DNA from: Sipunculus nudus
Lineage: Eukaryota > Annelida > Sipuncula > Golfingiida > Sipunculidae
Assembly (NCBI GenBank): GCA_026874595.1
Contig: CM049308.1
Span: 25,780,367-25,844,366, forward strand
Direction of reading: 5' to 3'
Length of the DNA stretch: 64,000 nucleotides
The position numbers and the translations under genes were made by a program. Below the pieces are notes generated by a model. The model had not been told where the DNA came from. It was given only the letters and a program-made list of their open reading frames with translations, and did not search any database. This document shows, piece by piece, positions 1-11,089 of the stretch (its first letter is position 1; every line of letters begins with the position of its first letter).

Positions 1-640
1 AACATTATATACTGACTACATGGCCTCCTCTATCGCTACTTTTGCAATGAAAGACGCGCTTTCTGCAGTACGTTATGATTGGTCTCCTTTCTTCACAGGA
101 CACACATAAACGCCACACTTGGTGAGCACTCTGCATGCTGCATGTGAAGACCTTGCCCAAGGGCCGGGTTCCATTCACAAACTAGTGCGCCTTTCGCGTA
201 TACCTCGCTGGTATGACCCAGTGATGTGGACTGTCATGCACACAGGGCACGCAGGTTGACACCGGGATACAAAATGAGAGGAAGCCTGTGCTACTGTCTT
301 GTCAGGTAGTCCGAAACTGAATGGAATTCTGCAGATGTACATAAACCTGGTTATGTTAGTATTAAAGTAAGAGCAGGCGCTTACCTAGGCCGAATTATTT
401 TAAAAAAAGTATAATGAGTATAAAAGTATCTCAGGTCGACCATGAGGTTTGAGTTAGGATAGGATAAGATATTGGTGACGTATTTTCAGCTGCTAACACA
501 TTGCTTTCTAAACCAGCGGCATATGTTTTACTTTTCCTGTCTCTTCTGCTAACAGGAAGTCGACTGACGTCCAGACTGAGAGACACATTGCTGTCCAGGA
601 AAGCGCGGGCGGAATGCCCCACGTGTCATAAAAAAATTCA
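1..640. other. non-coding stretch, nothing recognised
   Basis: No ORF with protein-like composition, RNA gene or clear repeat was recognised. It lies upstream of the coding block that begins near 0.79 kb and could hold its promoter or an upstream intron, but no specific signal supports this. Confidence 0.4.
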
Positions 641-785
641 AATGTGAAGCGCAACCTTCGACAAGTGCATGGGCACGAAAGCCAGCGGACCCCGGGCGGG
701 CCGGCCGGCCCAATGGAGGGATGCGAATATCAGGGGACGCGACTGGATTCACACCTAGTCGCCAGACACCACTTGCAGAGAGGGG

Positions 786-1220
786 GTGCAATACAGACAC
801 CTCCTCCGCATGTGCAGCCAGAGGCCAGGCGTGGGGAGGCGGCGTCTGGACGCCTTCGGACAGTATCTGTCGTCTGCGGCCGGCGGCTTGCACGCGGCCA
901 TGAAGCAACATGTCGTCCATGTCCAGAAAGTTTTAGAAAACTCCGGAAAAGATCATCTGACCACGAAGGACCTCACAACGTGCATGGAGAGCGGGTTCCT
1001 CCACACGCTCTACGACACCTGCCAGCCCAGAACCTTCAGGGCGTACTTGTCCTGCAGCTGTTCTGCCAGTTTACGAGACACAGCATCAGTACATGGGCCC
1101 AACAAGGGATCCTGCAGGAAGTGGCGGCCCAAGACCAACTGTTTTGGGGGTGGATCAGCTCCTCCTCCGCGGCAAACGTCGAGAGGAGGCAGCGTTTCAA
1201 GGAGGAAGAGGAAGGTATTG
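786..1220 (+). pseudogene. N-terminal block of an unrecognised protein family (FRAYLS... motif), frameshifted
   Basis: The frame starting at 786 reads as a basic, helix-rich protein containing KDLTTCMESGF and QPRTFRAYLS. The continuation LQLFCQFTRHSI is in another frame (the one open from 644), so a frameshift lies near 1053. The same core, TTREFAASMQQGF then RPGTFRAYVSTLQLY, occurs on the minus strand at 38574-38810, so this is a real coding family. The block ends at a possible donor (GAAG|GTATTG) near 1220. The pattern TxRAYxSxLxxF is reminiscent of the SAM-like core-binding domain of tyrosine recombinases, but no catalytic domain is visible, so that is only a guess. The function is not recognised. 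The next blocks on this strand (1295-1619, 2256-2415) probably belong to the same gene. The family core is clear; exon limits are approximate. Confidence 0.55.
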
Positions 1221-1294
1221 CCTAACATTTACATTTATTTCACTTTTGTCAGGACTAAGTTCAACATACTTCGGTGATTTAAAACCAATTTCAG

Positions 1295-1619
1295 GATGAA
1301 GTGTTTGCCTTCAGCATATCGATAAATGTGCGATACCATGCAAGCCAGGAGGGAGTTGAAGAATGAGCTTTCAAACCTGAAAATTCTGGGCCCATTGCTA
1401 GCACTAATATACGAAACAGCCCATGATGACACAGCCTTACAATTCTTCTTTGACGAAAGTGCTGAGGAATTCCTGAACCAGTTGACAGATCGGGAAAACG
1501 TGAACATGGTCATGGATGGAATGGTGGAGTTTAATCTGCTCAGGCAAATGGTGATACCAGGCAGGATGGATCCATTAGTGACTCCATCTGGACCAATATT
1601 TGTGGATCATGTTGTGAAG
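1295..1619 (+). pseudogene. internal exon-like block, unrecognised, one frameshift
   Basis: An acceptor TTTCAG precedes 1295 and a donor GTAGGA follows 1619. The block opens as DEVFAFSISINVRYHASQEG, runs into a TGA near 1363, and continues in a second frame as a long acidic stretch (ELSNLKILGPLLALIYE, then FFDESAEEFLNQLTDRENVN, ending DHVVK). The join of the two frames at about 1360 implies a one- or two-base indel. Codon composition and the flanking splice signals argue for a decayed exon rather than chance. It is not recognised as a known domain. It follows the FRAYLS block on the same strand and may be the next exon, but the donor and acceptor phases do not match, so either an exon is missing or the boundary is wrong. 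Confidence 0.5.
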
Positions 1620-2255
1620 GTAGGAATTTACAGAATCATCTGACATGCTTTGTTTTATGAAATCCAGTGCCTGTCCCCTTGTGATCAAACCAAGTACACT
1701 GCAGTTTGTAAAGAATACAAGAATAAACATGCCTGCATCATGTAAGAGTGCAATTATTGGTGAAAACAAATCCATTATCATGATAATGATAATGCTTTAA
1801 AGACACATCCTGGTAAAAGTGACCACCAGAAGAAGAGAGGAACTCTATATAATGATATATCAAACTTTAAGTCTGCGTATGCACTGTCAGTTAATCATAG
1901 TCCAACAATATGTTGAATATGTTCAGAAAATTGCCACGATCCTTTTGAAATGACTATAATTATCGGCAGTGTCCGTCATGGGTACAGAATGCAATGCTGA
2001 AATAAACTAGGAATGACGAAACGAACCACTTTCTGTACAACTGATAATAATGCATGACTATATTATTTGAAAAAAACCTAACGTTAGACGAATGATAATG
2101 AATAGGATATACCTTAGGCCATAACCTGAAAAGCCTCAATAGTTCATTGTGATGTTATGGTTCAACAAAAGAGTAGGATATTATTTAACAATCTTAAGTT
2201 CACTCAGAAAACATGAAACGTGCATGATACACATATATAATAATATAACTAACAG

Positions 2256-2415
2256 GTAGCAGTCTGCATGCATATCCTCTATACAGCACTGGAGGCCTGT
2301 CTCGGCAAGCAAGTGGGACGCTTGCAGCTAAGCCTTGAAATACCAGAAAGCACATTGGTGATGGCCAGCAACTTGGTGCAGCACATCTGATGCAACCAGA
2401 TGCGACAGTTGTAAC
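2256..2415 (+). pseudogene. exon-like block homologous to the exon at 7253-7468
   Basis: An acceptor (CTAACAG) precedes 2256. The frame reads VAVCMHILYTALEACLGK, then LEIPESTLVMASNLVQHI, and reaches TGA at 2388. The pattern LEACL...EIPxxTLxMAxxLVxHI is also found at 7325-7447 (ILEACL, KEIPIETLRMAHKLVMHI), so the two blocks are related exons. A possible donor (GTAACA) lies near 2415. This may be an older copy of the same mobile gene or a duplicated exon of one gene. The family is unrecognised. Confidence 0.5.
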
Positions 2416-3129
2416 AAGTGAGTTATTTTATTTAAAAAAAATATTAAATCAGGACTAAGAGACACATTTTAAAAGAACTGTGTACAGAGAGTGACAGTTT
2501 ATCATGGAGCAGGAAAAAAGCAAAATATCCGTAATAACATTACCGGGTGGCCATACTAATGCCCAAGAGGTCTGTCATAAAACGCATATGTTGTGGGACT
2601 AGTGACTGTTACGTCATACTCGAGGAAATAAATACCTGTTTCCGCCCTGTTGGCTGTAGATGCACAGCTCAGACAGATGAACAGCAACAATTGTGATTGC
2701 AGACCCAACACCAAAGACGAATACTGGCAGCTAGCCATGAGAGAAAAATACATGATTGTTTATAGCAGTGGTGCAGACAATGAGATCTTAGGAACAAATT
2801 ACTTGTCCTGTCTGCAGTGTTTTAAATAAAAACATACAATAATATTTCAAGTACTTTAATATCAGTCTCAATATAATATCGCCATTAATAGCCATAAGAT
2901 CCCTCTGAATGACCTTTAAGTGTATACATGTTTTCCCCCGTATCTAAACAGATCTTTTTGTTCTCCTTCGCTGATAGGACGCCGTCCACGGTCCCTGTCA
3001 GTTTTTCATTGGAGATACCTTCTACAGGCTGCAATATAAAGAACCACCTTTAAGCAAAATCAACAAAGGGCTAGAAAGCTAAAAAAAAAAGGAACGAAAG
3101 CTACAAAACACTAAAAAAGCGAATTCATA
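2416..3129. other. intron or intergenic sequence, nothing recognised
   Basis: AT-rich sequence with homopolymer runs. No protein-like frame, RNA gene or dispersed repeat was recognised on either strand. Confidence 0.35.
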
Positions 3130-3593
3130 TTGTTGTTTAAGGGGTCCAGCTTTCCTGAACTGCCCCCCCCCCCCAAGTCACCGCAAGCCAAGCCAAAAGA
3201 AGTATACCCTCATCGAGCAGCTACAGGTTGCTGCGGTCAAGACCTCAGCCCTGTGCGCTCCTTAAGCATGTTCTCCGAGCCAACAGTCGCAGTGCCAGGC
3301 CAAGACAAGCAGGGAGCCGTAGAGGGCGTCATCGTCTTTCCTGGGCCGTTGTTCTTGTTAGAGAGCTACAGCATCCACAGCCACAAAGCCAGAAGCAACC
3401 CGCATTCCCTCCACCGATCCCAGCAGCGGAGACCCAGCCATGCCATTCGAGAGCCGAACTCGATCCTTGTGAACGACCCTACTTCGAGACCCATAGCCCT
3501 TTTACTTGCGATTTCGACCGTTTAACCAGGTTTCCCGGTAATGCAAGTTTTGCAAGTTTTTTCGTCATCGGCATTTCATCAATTTCATTTTAA
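3130..3593 (+). other. GC-richer stretch with two overlapping open frames, unrecognised
   Basis: Frames of 131 and 121 codons overlap here and are rich in Pro, Ser and Arg. The region is clearly richer in G+C than its surroundings, which by itself lengthens open frames. No motif, splice signal pair or paralogue elsewhere in the window supports coding. It could be untranslated sequence of an old mobile element. Confidence 0.2.
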
Positions 3594-4081
3594 ACGCTTG
3601 CCTGGGACCTAACTTTTCCGTACCAGGAGACTAGGATCTCTCATTTCTGTTCATTTGGAGATTTCCCCCTCCCTCACTCCACTCATGTCCCTCCCTGCCA
3701 AAAGACAAAAGTAGAAGTTACCTTCTACTTTTAACTATAATATCTCCGATCTTCTACAGTAATGCTTGTGATAAGGTTATCACCAAGACGCTGTGCCCCT
3801 TAACCACTATTCCTTCTTTTCAACTCCCAAAATGTGTATGCAGATCTTACTTTCTTATAATTATATCTAGTCATTCATTTATCAATCCTGCTGTTCTCGT
3901 TTACAGTATAAACAAACTGTGCACATGTTTCTCAAGTTATTAATTTATAATATAAAAATACATAATGTATCAAGGGGAAAAAATAATCACCCAAGGGAAA
4001 GATGATACAAATATCGAACTGAGTATGAAACATTTGCATGAATAACTTAAAACATTAATATACCCATCCTTTTATCTTACC

Positions 4082-4084
<3 letters not shown>
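3594..4084. other. non-coding, nothing recognised
   Basis: AT-rich sequence leading into a (TA)n tract. Nothing specific was seen. Confidence 0.35.

Positions 4085-4133
<49 letters not shown>
4085..4133. repeat. (TA)n microsatellite
   Basis: Uninterrupted alternating T and A of about 48 bp. Confidence 0.95.
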
Positions 4134-4135
<2 letters not shown>

Positions 4136-4825
4136 GTTAGTTTAAATTACCCAAGTAAACAGTCCTGTCCTTATCCTGCAGACACAAAATGTATTACTTA
4201 CAATAATTTGGTCTTCATAATTCACGTTAAGCGTGACTGCATTCTGATATTTCGATAATCTTGCTCCAGCATCGATCAACTTTACAGTCTGGCCACATTT
4301 CTAGGACAGTTTTTACGTACAAAAGATACTGACAGACGAATCGAGCACATACTTAACTTAAATTACAGATTCGATCCTGCCTTGGATCGTCACTTCCTGT
4401 CCGTGCTTTACGTCTCTAATTGGTACTGGGATAGGATCAAATAGAGCTTCCGCTACCAACACCACTTCCCGGCTTGGTACAACACGGGCATTTCTGCAAT
4501 ATCATTGAAAAACAAAATTATTTTCGTCATAACTGCCCTTATATTAGTGCTATCTTCACAAACTTAGGCTTCATTTCTTCCCTTGGCTCTTCCGCACAAC
4601 TTTTGTTGGCAGTTTTTTTTTATGTCAGATGTTTCACTTTTTCCAGGAATCCTTTTGAAACTAGTAGCAACTAGGGGTCGTTGCATTCGAAACATTTCGA
4701 CATACAGTTTTCGTTTCGCTCCTTATCTCAAACTTTGAACCTTACCTACATTAACTATAGAATTTTTATAATAAAAAATAGGACCTATCATTACGAATTC
4801 AAGTTTGTGAGTTTAACGAATTTAA

Positions 4826-5185
4826 GCAAGAAGAGCAATCTATCTTCCCACCCATAACCCTCCCACCCCTTCTCCCAAAGCATTTCTATTCCCCTCCCAA
4901 ACCACCCACAAAACGATTCCACACTTTAATTCTGCTGACCGTTGGAACCTACAGACATTAAAAAAAACACTTACTTGTACACTTCTTAGACTTAGACAGT
5001 CTCGTGCATGTAATGGTAACATTTGGCTTCCGTATAAAGTTGATAATCTTCAACGTTTACCCAACTACAAGCACTTCGTCCCACTGCCTGGCGTAAACCC
5101 AAAAGAGCACTGGCCTATTCAGATATTCCAACCCAATACATTTTATCCTTTCCTGGGCCTCTTCGTTGGTATTCACGTATTCTGA
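4826..5185 (+). other. 119-codon open frame without a start codon, unrecognised
   Basis: The frame opens after TAA at 4823-4825 and ends at TGA at 5183-5185 with no internal Met. After a Pro-rich lead it reads SADRWNLQTLKKTLTCTLL, then IWLPYKVDNLQRLPNYKHF, then HWPIQIFQPNTFYPFLGLF. The second half has balanced, protein-like composition. Without a start codon it could be an exon or the rump of a decayed element protein. Neighbouring frames (4474-4677) are also open but less convincing. No family was recognised. Confidence 0.3.
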
Positions 5186-5706
5186 CCAATCACTTTTTTA
5201 CCAAGGTTATTTTCACGCCATTTCTGAAATGCATTAAACATATTTCACCATTGCCCAAATGCACAAAAGAATATTCCCCACGTAAAAGTACATTTCCCCC
5301 ATCTTGCTTTTATGAATTCATAATAAATAAACACAATTTCCTAAGAACAAGGAAAATAATTTTTGTAGACCAAGAGACTGATCATATTTACATTTCTGAG
5401 TATACAAATATAAATTAGAAATATACAAATATAAGTGACACATTTTTTAATGGTCTTTCTCGAAAACAAATTTTAAAGCAAGATTGATCATAAATTAAGT
5501 TTAAAGTCAGGATTTAATGACACCAGTTTGATGCCAATATAGTAGATGCTAATAGGTCCCTCTTGTATACTAACATTCATATTATTACCATGTCTTTCAA
5601 ATTTAAAAATCCCTTATTTCACTATTTAAACCATATAATATTAGTAACTTTACATTACCCGGGTTTAAAAACACTACATTAGTTATAAATCAGCATTAAC
5701 ATGTAC

Positions 5707-5980
5707 CTCCTTGTTCAGTCAAGGCTGTAGTCTTCCATCGAGTTTCCCCAGCCAAAATACTGTTTATATACCAGGCGTTCCTCATTTCAACTTTCACTTT
5801 AAACTTGTTCTTCAGACTCAATTCAATGGATTCAGGGTGTGGTTCAGCCACTCTGAATTGTTCCATTATGATAAATCCCTCATTTCCTAGGAAAAAAGCC
5901 GCACAATCCAAGTAAACCCACCTGTGCTTTTTATTATGTAACCTTGTCATGCTTTTCAAGGGCACACTTTGACAATATCC
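5707..5980 (-). CDS. internal exon of an unrecognised protein
   Basis: On the minus strand an acceptor (CTTATGCAG) precedes 5980 and a donor (GGAG|GTACAT) follows 5707. Between them is an uninterrupted 91-codon frame beginning GYCQSVPLKSM and containing HRWVYLDCAAFFLGNEGF, MEQFRVAEPHPESIEL and NAWYINSILAGETRW. Composition is well mixed and both splice signals are near consensus, so a real exon is likely. Part of the acceptor-side sequence is repeated, diverged, at about 6285-6350 (GTCATGCTTT... CTTTGA... ATCC), suggesting local duplication. No domain was recognised and no partner exon was found on this strand nearby. Confidence 0.5.
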
Positions 5981-6045
5981 CTGCATAAGAGGCCATTAGA
6001 TGTTTTCGTGATGATGTTCCTACGTAACATTACCCCCAACTATCA

Positions 6046-6235
6046 CACCAGGGACGGATCCCCGAATATCAGTAGGGGGGGATATATCAGGGACCGATAC
6101 CCTATCAGGTACCGATACCCTATTTTGAAGTTCTGGGTGTCAAATCAGGGAGTGATCCCCGATTTTACAGTTTGAGATGCCTAATCAGGGAAGGATCCCC
6201 TATTTTGCAGTTGGTGATAGTGGGGGGGGGGCATT
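6046..6235 (+). repeat. degenerate short tandem repeat around ATCAGGGA...GATCCCC
   Basis: About five imperfect copies of a 30-45 bp motif of the type TCAGGGA(C/G)(C/G)GAT(C/A)CCC(C/T)(G/T)AT, ending in a G10 run. Confidence 0.6.
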
Positions 6236-6461
6236 AAATATAAATGGTCAAATAACTCGAATTTTGTTTTTATTGAGGCGAGTTGTCATGCTTTCCCTGG
6301 TCATACTTTGAGAAAATCCTCCATTTAAAGCTCAACAGATTGCTCTAAACCATGATGGTGTTGCTATATTATATAAAATATAAAGATAAAACGGATAATT
6401 CCGGAATTTCAATTTTATTCAAACGGAAAATAAATATTTAAAAAACGGAAAAAAAGGGAGC

Positions 6462-6910
6462 TCTACAACTGCCGTTCCTCTCCCAGAGACAGCCACCTTG
6501 GCCCCAGCAAGAATTCCCTCAAAAGCCCAAGGACCGGTTTTCGATATTATTGTAGCCCTGTGTGTAGGTTTTTCAAAAATAAAAAAAAAAAATCACAGGG
6601 TTACTAAGCTTCAGTAGTAACCAAAAAGAATCCCTATATGAGGTGGGACTATAGGAAAGCACAGGTCTGGTTTGAATGACAGATAGAAAAGGGGGGGGGG
6701 GTTGTTTACGAGTATGTGGGTGAACACATGTGGGTAGGATTCACACTGTTAAGGTGACAATAATATTAGTCGGATAATGGTACGGTATATCATACGAATA
6801 ACCATGGCTATTCCGTGGCAATCAGTCAGATATCAAATTAAAATATAACAATAAATATTTAATTCTGCAAGTTTATGCAGAATATTACAGATCAGTTTTC
6901 TAAAATGTTT
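6462..6910 (+). repeat. dispersed repeat C, copy 1 (coding-like head plus conserved tail)
   Basis: Closely similar over about 450 bp to 16090-16545. The first about 90 bp reads TAVPLPETATLAPARIPSK in one frame, with partly synonymous differences from the other copy. The remainder (TCAGTAGT, GGGTGAACACATGTGGGTAGGATT, CACTGTTAAG, GTGGCAATCAGTCAGATATCAA blocks) looks like a 3' untranslated region or element tail. Probably two copies of the 3' end of one mobile or duplicated gene. Confidence 0.75.
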
Positions 6911-7252
6911 AATTTTTGTTTCACGGATTGTTAAATGAATGGTTAAGTCTATATTTATAACCGATATGTTAATCGTTGATTCCTCAAAGGGAGTAGTTGC
7001 ATTTCCACTTGCATTTTAAAAGCTAAGCATTGTGACCTATGGTTTCCTTGTTGAAATATCATTTCATGCACATGCATTTTCTGTTTATACTGATAAGCAG
7101 TACAAGCAATTGAATGTCACGCGTGTGCAAGGTTATCATATCGAACCATTTTAAGGAGGCAAGGCTGACAAAACATCTACATCTTAAAGGGATTGTGTTT
7201 TTTATATTAAACCACAAAGAAAACATTTAATGAAATAAAAAGGTACTTACAG

Positions 7253-7468
7253 AAGAGAGCAACAGTTGAAGTGAGCAAAGACCTAAAATTGGACATTGGA
7301 TGGAAACACCATTTCTTACCTTCGAAGCCCTCCAAGATGTGGATCCTTGAAGCATGTCTTACAAGATGTGGATCGATCTGGTTCCAAAAGGAAATTCCCA
7401 TCGAGACCTTGCGGATGGCGCACAAACTCGTGATGCATATCATAGGGCAGCTTGATGGAGAAAGAAAG
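7253..7468 (+). CDS. exon of a putative transposase gene (block LEACL...EIPIETLRMAHKLV)
   Basis: Acceptor TACTTACAG and donor AAAG|GTATTT bound exactly 72 codons, phase 0 at both ends. Contents include VEVSKDLKLDIGWKHHFL, MWILEACLTRCGSIWF and KEIPIETLRMAHKLVMHI, ending QLDGERK. The last two segments are homologous to the exon-like block at 2256-2415. It joins in phase to 8168. No Pfam-style domain was recognised. Its place upstream of a DHTFKVA fragment and a CXC-like exon on the same strand suggests it is the 5' part of a transposase gene. Confidence 0.55.
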
Positions 7469-8167
7469 GTATTTTCCCAACATTGTTTTACTGTTCTTCA
7501 AAAGCCAAAGCATATATAACTAATCTGGCCACACAGTTCAGTTCAATACCAAGATCAGTAACGGCATGAGAGATTGACAGAGTTGCTCAAAGTTTGAATT
7601 TAAAAAAATAGGTCCCTAGAGGGCCTATAGTGTCCCTATATGTATTTATTAGGCAACTGTGTTCCTCTACTATACACATACTATAGTAAGCATCCCTTCT
7701 GAGTTCACAATATTTGCTAAAAAACAGCTGGATCCTACAAAGGGAAATGCCGGGGTTTGGGAGGGGTGGGGGTGTAATTTTTAAGGGTTTCATAAACCAA
7801 CTTAACTTCTATTATATTTCCTGTAACAAATGTTTTCCCCTGCAGCCATGTTGAAGCAGAAATCAGAACCCCGATAGCTTTTGGTCAGGTATATGGAGGT
7901 AGATGGTCTTTTGGTCCATAACCATTGATATGACTGATAAGGTCAAACCTTTTTTTTTAATGTATGTATGTCCTATCTGTCTCAAGTAACTTTCTTTCAA
8001 ATAATGGAAGAGCTCTTGGTGTTAATGCCTTTCATACTGGACTTGTACACAAGCCTTTCTTTTTTACTGGTCAAATCAGTTCTTTCTAAACTTGGTTAAT
8101 TTAAAGCTGTTTGTTTTAGCTTTTCTTTGCATACTGATTCAATTGTGTCTGCACCTGTGTGTTATAG

Positions 8168-8377
8168 GCTGTGCGTGAGAAGTATTTTTACCAAGACGAG
8201 AAAGTGCCCCGAGAAAGTGTCTTGCAAGACAATGCATCATTGAACAAAAGTCACCCTACGGAAACCAGGACCATTTGTTCACGAAGAAACTTCACAATCA
8301 AGGAAATAATGCTTCACGGCGGACTTGCAGTGACCAACAAGTACTGTTCAAGGACACTAAAACTTAGTGCTACAGAG
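8168..8377 (+). CDS. exon of the same putative transposase gene
   Basis: Acceptor TTATAG and possible donor AGAG|GTATCC bound 70 codons in phase 0, matching the exon at 7253-7468. Reads AVREKYFYQDEKVPRES, then TRTICSRRNFTIKEIMLHGG. An alternative is that the frame reads through to the TAG at 8402. If spliced, the intron to the next block at 8423 would be only 45 nt, so this junction is tentative. Function unrecognised. Confidence 0.5.
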
Positions 8378-8422
8378 GTATCCCAATACTTTGCAGCCTG
8401 CTAGCAAAGAAACACGGTACAG

Positions 8423-8683
8423 GTGAAGTTAATACACCGGTGCGAGGTACTGTACAAAGCAGTACCCTTCTTCACCAAAACTATGGATTCACTTCGGGCA
8501 CTTGGAATTGGTGTCAACACAAATCGAGAGGCAGAGTTCATGCAAATTTCCATCAAGTGCAACCTATCAGAGGCAACCATGAAGAATATATTAGATTCTA
8601 ATCCATTCATACCAGTAGGCGCTTGGTCTGTATCGCCAAAATTGCCAACAAACATCGTCCAGAACAGAAGATATCTGTGGTGA
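8423..8683 (+). CDS. exon-like block continuing the putative transposase gene
   Basis: Preceded by GGTACAG (acceptor) and open from 8423 to the TGA at 8681-8683, in phase with the previous exon. Contains EVLYKAVPFFTKTMDSLRAL, GIGVNTNREAEFMQISIK and NPFIPVGAWSVSP. Well-mixed composition, no motif recognised. A stop at its end without a clear donor suggests decay or a missed splice site. Confidence 0.45.
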   Translation: MKLIHRCEVLYKAVPFFTKTMDSLRALGIGVNTNREAEFMQISIKCNLSEATMKNILDSNPFIPVGAWSVSPKLPTNIVQNRRYLW

Positions 8684-9720
8684 ACCAACACCGCAAAACC
8701 AACCAACGAATGTCACAACCACATTGCCAACCACTCAGTACATTCAACACGCTGTGATCAACACCCGTTCACCTGTACAGAATGATAACAAAGGGTAGAG
8801 CCCCCCCCCCCCCCCTTTTTTTTTGCGTTTCATAATTTTTTTTTATTTTCCGTTTTAACAAAATAAAAATTCCGTAATTTGCCTATGGTGAAACCAGTGG
8901 CCATCGGAAGTGGGCGCTAACACCAGACCTTAACAATATCTTCCTTAAACGATGTCAGTAAACTTTGTCATGCATTTGTAAAAAAATGTTTCTGAGGTAC
9001 GCAGTACATAAAAAAATATGGTATTTTAAGAAATCATATATTTACACAAATCTGACCTTGAAGTTACGGGTTTCATAAAAAAAAGACCACCAGATTTGAC
9101 TTAATAGACCAGGCAGAGAACCTGCCAAGAGTACCACCTCAGGAACCTAAGTTTACTTTTTTCCAATATGATGAGAAATAACCATAACTTGCAAAACATA
9201 ATCGGCTGCGATGCTTGTTGGAATAATATCTGAATATTTAAACAACAGCTATGGGGCAGTATAGTAATATGAGCCCAATGTCTTATATTCTTTTCAGGTT
9301 ATTACACGCTGAGTGCAGCGTTTGACTGGTAGCAAGGGAGAACAACTGCGCAAAATACAGTCATACCCTATTGTTTATCAATGCAGATGTGCTGCAGATG
9401 TTGCCAAGTGAATATGATGTCTCTTCCATTATAAGCCGTCCACGTGCGGGATTCACACGTCAATTTGTTGTGCATTCAGGGTATTCGTGTCAACATCACC
9501 AAAAGGAGGAAGCAAGGTTACCTCATTCTACTGTGGGAGCATGGTGCAAACTTCAGGAGACAAATATAGCCATCATATAACGTGAATTCTTTCCCTGAAT
9601 GTATAGACCATCCATATATGTATCTTAAAATTTCCGTCCGATAATTCGCTGGTGCGGGTGTTTCTTCAGGTCTTTACAACACAAACACCTGTACGACCAG
9701 CAGATGAGTAACATTGATGG
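8684..9720. other. diverged sequence between transposase blocks
   Basis: Contains a poly-C/poly-T run near 8800. Around 9280-9580 there are short frames with protein-like pieces (for example RVNITKRRKQGYLILLWEHG near 9490-9570) that probably are further decayed exons of the same gene. No exon boundaries could be fixed. Confidence 0.3.
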
Positions 9721-9944
9721 CGTGCAACTCTTCCCATTGATCATACATTTAAAGTTGCATCACATGTAGGTGTAGTAAATCCAGTGACCAAAAAAGTTTG
9801 AAATACAGTATAGTTCACTCTTTCTTGAATGGAAATGGGGAACAGGTCACATGGAAGTTGAACCGTGGTGAGAGACTTGATGAGGTGGAACATCTAAAAA
9901 CAAGTGACCCATGGGTTGTGACGTTCAGCCGACTGACTTGTTGA
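9721..9944 (+). pseudogene. DDE-type transposase fragment with DHTFKVA motif, frameshifted
   Basis: One frame reads RATLPIDHTFKVASHVGVVN and PVTKKV, then a stop. A second frame continues LNGNGEQVTWKLNRGERLDE and VEHLKTSDPWVVTFSRL before TGA at 9942-9944. From memory of invertebrate proteins of this type, a catalytic Asp in DHTFKVA followed by NExGxVxxWxLTKGTxxDEV is the start of an RNase H-fold transposase domain. The Asp is at codon 9739-9741. The remaining catalytic residues were not found downstream, where repeat modules begin at about 10.0 kb. With the exons at 7.25-8.7 kb and the Cys-rich exon at 11.1 kb it probably forms one broken transposase gene. The exact superfamily is not assigned. 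Confidence 0.55.
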
Positions 9945-10019
9945 CAATATGTCCTTGAACAGGCAACTAATTTCGATAATGTAGGTGGTATCATTGTCCA
10001 TGTATATTAGCTTAAGTTC

Positions 10020-10960
10020 ATCAAGACCCATAAGCACAACAAATTTGATGACAATCTAACCAGCCTTTTCTGAGGAATCTGGCAATTTGTGTAAATTTTG
10101 CATTATTTCTGAGGTGCTCAAACATACCCCAAAACCCTGAGAATATAGGACACAATGACTGCATTTCAGAATTTTGGGGAGAATATTTGAGGAACCCTCC
10201 GGATATCAAGTTAGAAGAATCTGGGCCCAATGATTATGATTTGTGCCCTACTTTGTTTTTAAATTTTCAGTTTTTCTTAGGGGTGCTTATAAGCCCCATA
10301 GCTCAGAAAATATGGGTAACAGAGCCCTAATTTCACGTTTCCTAGGAGACTTTTCATGGACCTCCTTGGATTTTAAGTAAGAAGATCCTAGGACCAATGG
10401 TTACAATGTTTGCCTTGTTAATGGACGACCGCATCTGTAAAGGTCTAAAAAATAGAGAAAAAAGATTAAACTTTTAAAACATCCAGGTGGCGCCACCAGC
10501 CTGCAGGATCTAATGAAAGACTCCATGAGCAATATGCATGCAAAGAATCATGGTGATAAATGCATTCGTTGTTCAGAAAATGGAGCTTTATATCATATTT
10601 TTATTTATTCTGGGGGGTATTTCTGAGCCCCATAGCTTGGAGAATATGGGAAATTGAAACATAATTTCAGGTTTCGCATGAGACTTCATGGATCTCCCTG
10701 GATGTCAAGTTAGAAGATTCCAGGTCCAGTGGTTAGGATTTGTGCCCTGTTAACAGATGAACGCATCTTAAGAGGTCTGTAAAAATCGGAAAATACAGGT
10801 GGCGCAACCACACTGCAGAAACTGATGAAACATTCTATGACTAATATGCATGCAAAGAATCATGGTGATCAGTGGTATAGTTGTTCAGATACTGGAGTTT
10901 TGTATTAAATTTTCCATTATTCTGGGGGGGGGGGGGGGGGTTATACTTCAGAGCCCAAAA
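10020..10960 (+). repeat. dispersed repeat F, tandem modules with GGTGGCGCCACC linker
   Basis: Modules sharing GCCCCATAGCT...AATATGGG, TTTCANGTTTC, CATGGATCTCCCTGGAT and ATATGCATGCAAAGAATCATGG recur at roughly 320-335 bp (for example GCCCCATA at 10293 and 10627), with a shorter first unit. The linker holds the palindrome GGTGGCGCCACC at 10486-10497 and a damaged copy near 10797. Inverted copies lie at 21290-21680 and 59880-60112. Confidence 0.85.
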
Positions 10961-11089
10961 GCTTGTCCCTTCAGATAATCCTGGCCAAAGTACCGGACAC
11001 AACTGCCAAATACGGGACATGGCACTTCAGTATTCTTACCTTGTGACCTTGCATATATGGCAATTCCTCATGAACCCAGGAATGTAAGT

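Noticed and set aside
549-920. 123-codon minus-strand frame
   Set aside because: Opposite strand of the FRAYLS block in a GC-rich stretch; the plus-strand reading has a paralogue at 38.6 kb.
786-1220. Tyrosine recombinase (Crypton-type) assignment
   Set aside because: Only a loose resemblance to a core-binding domain; no R...HxxR...Y catalytic residues were found.
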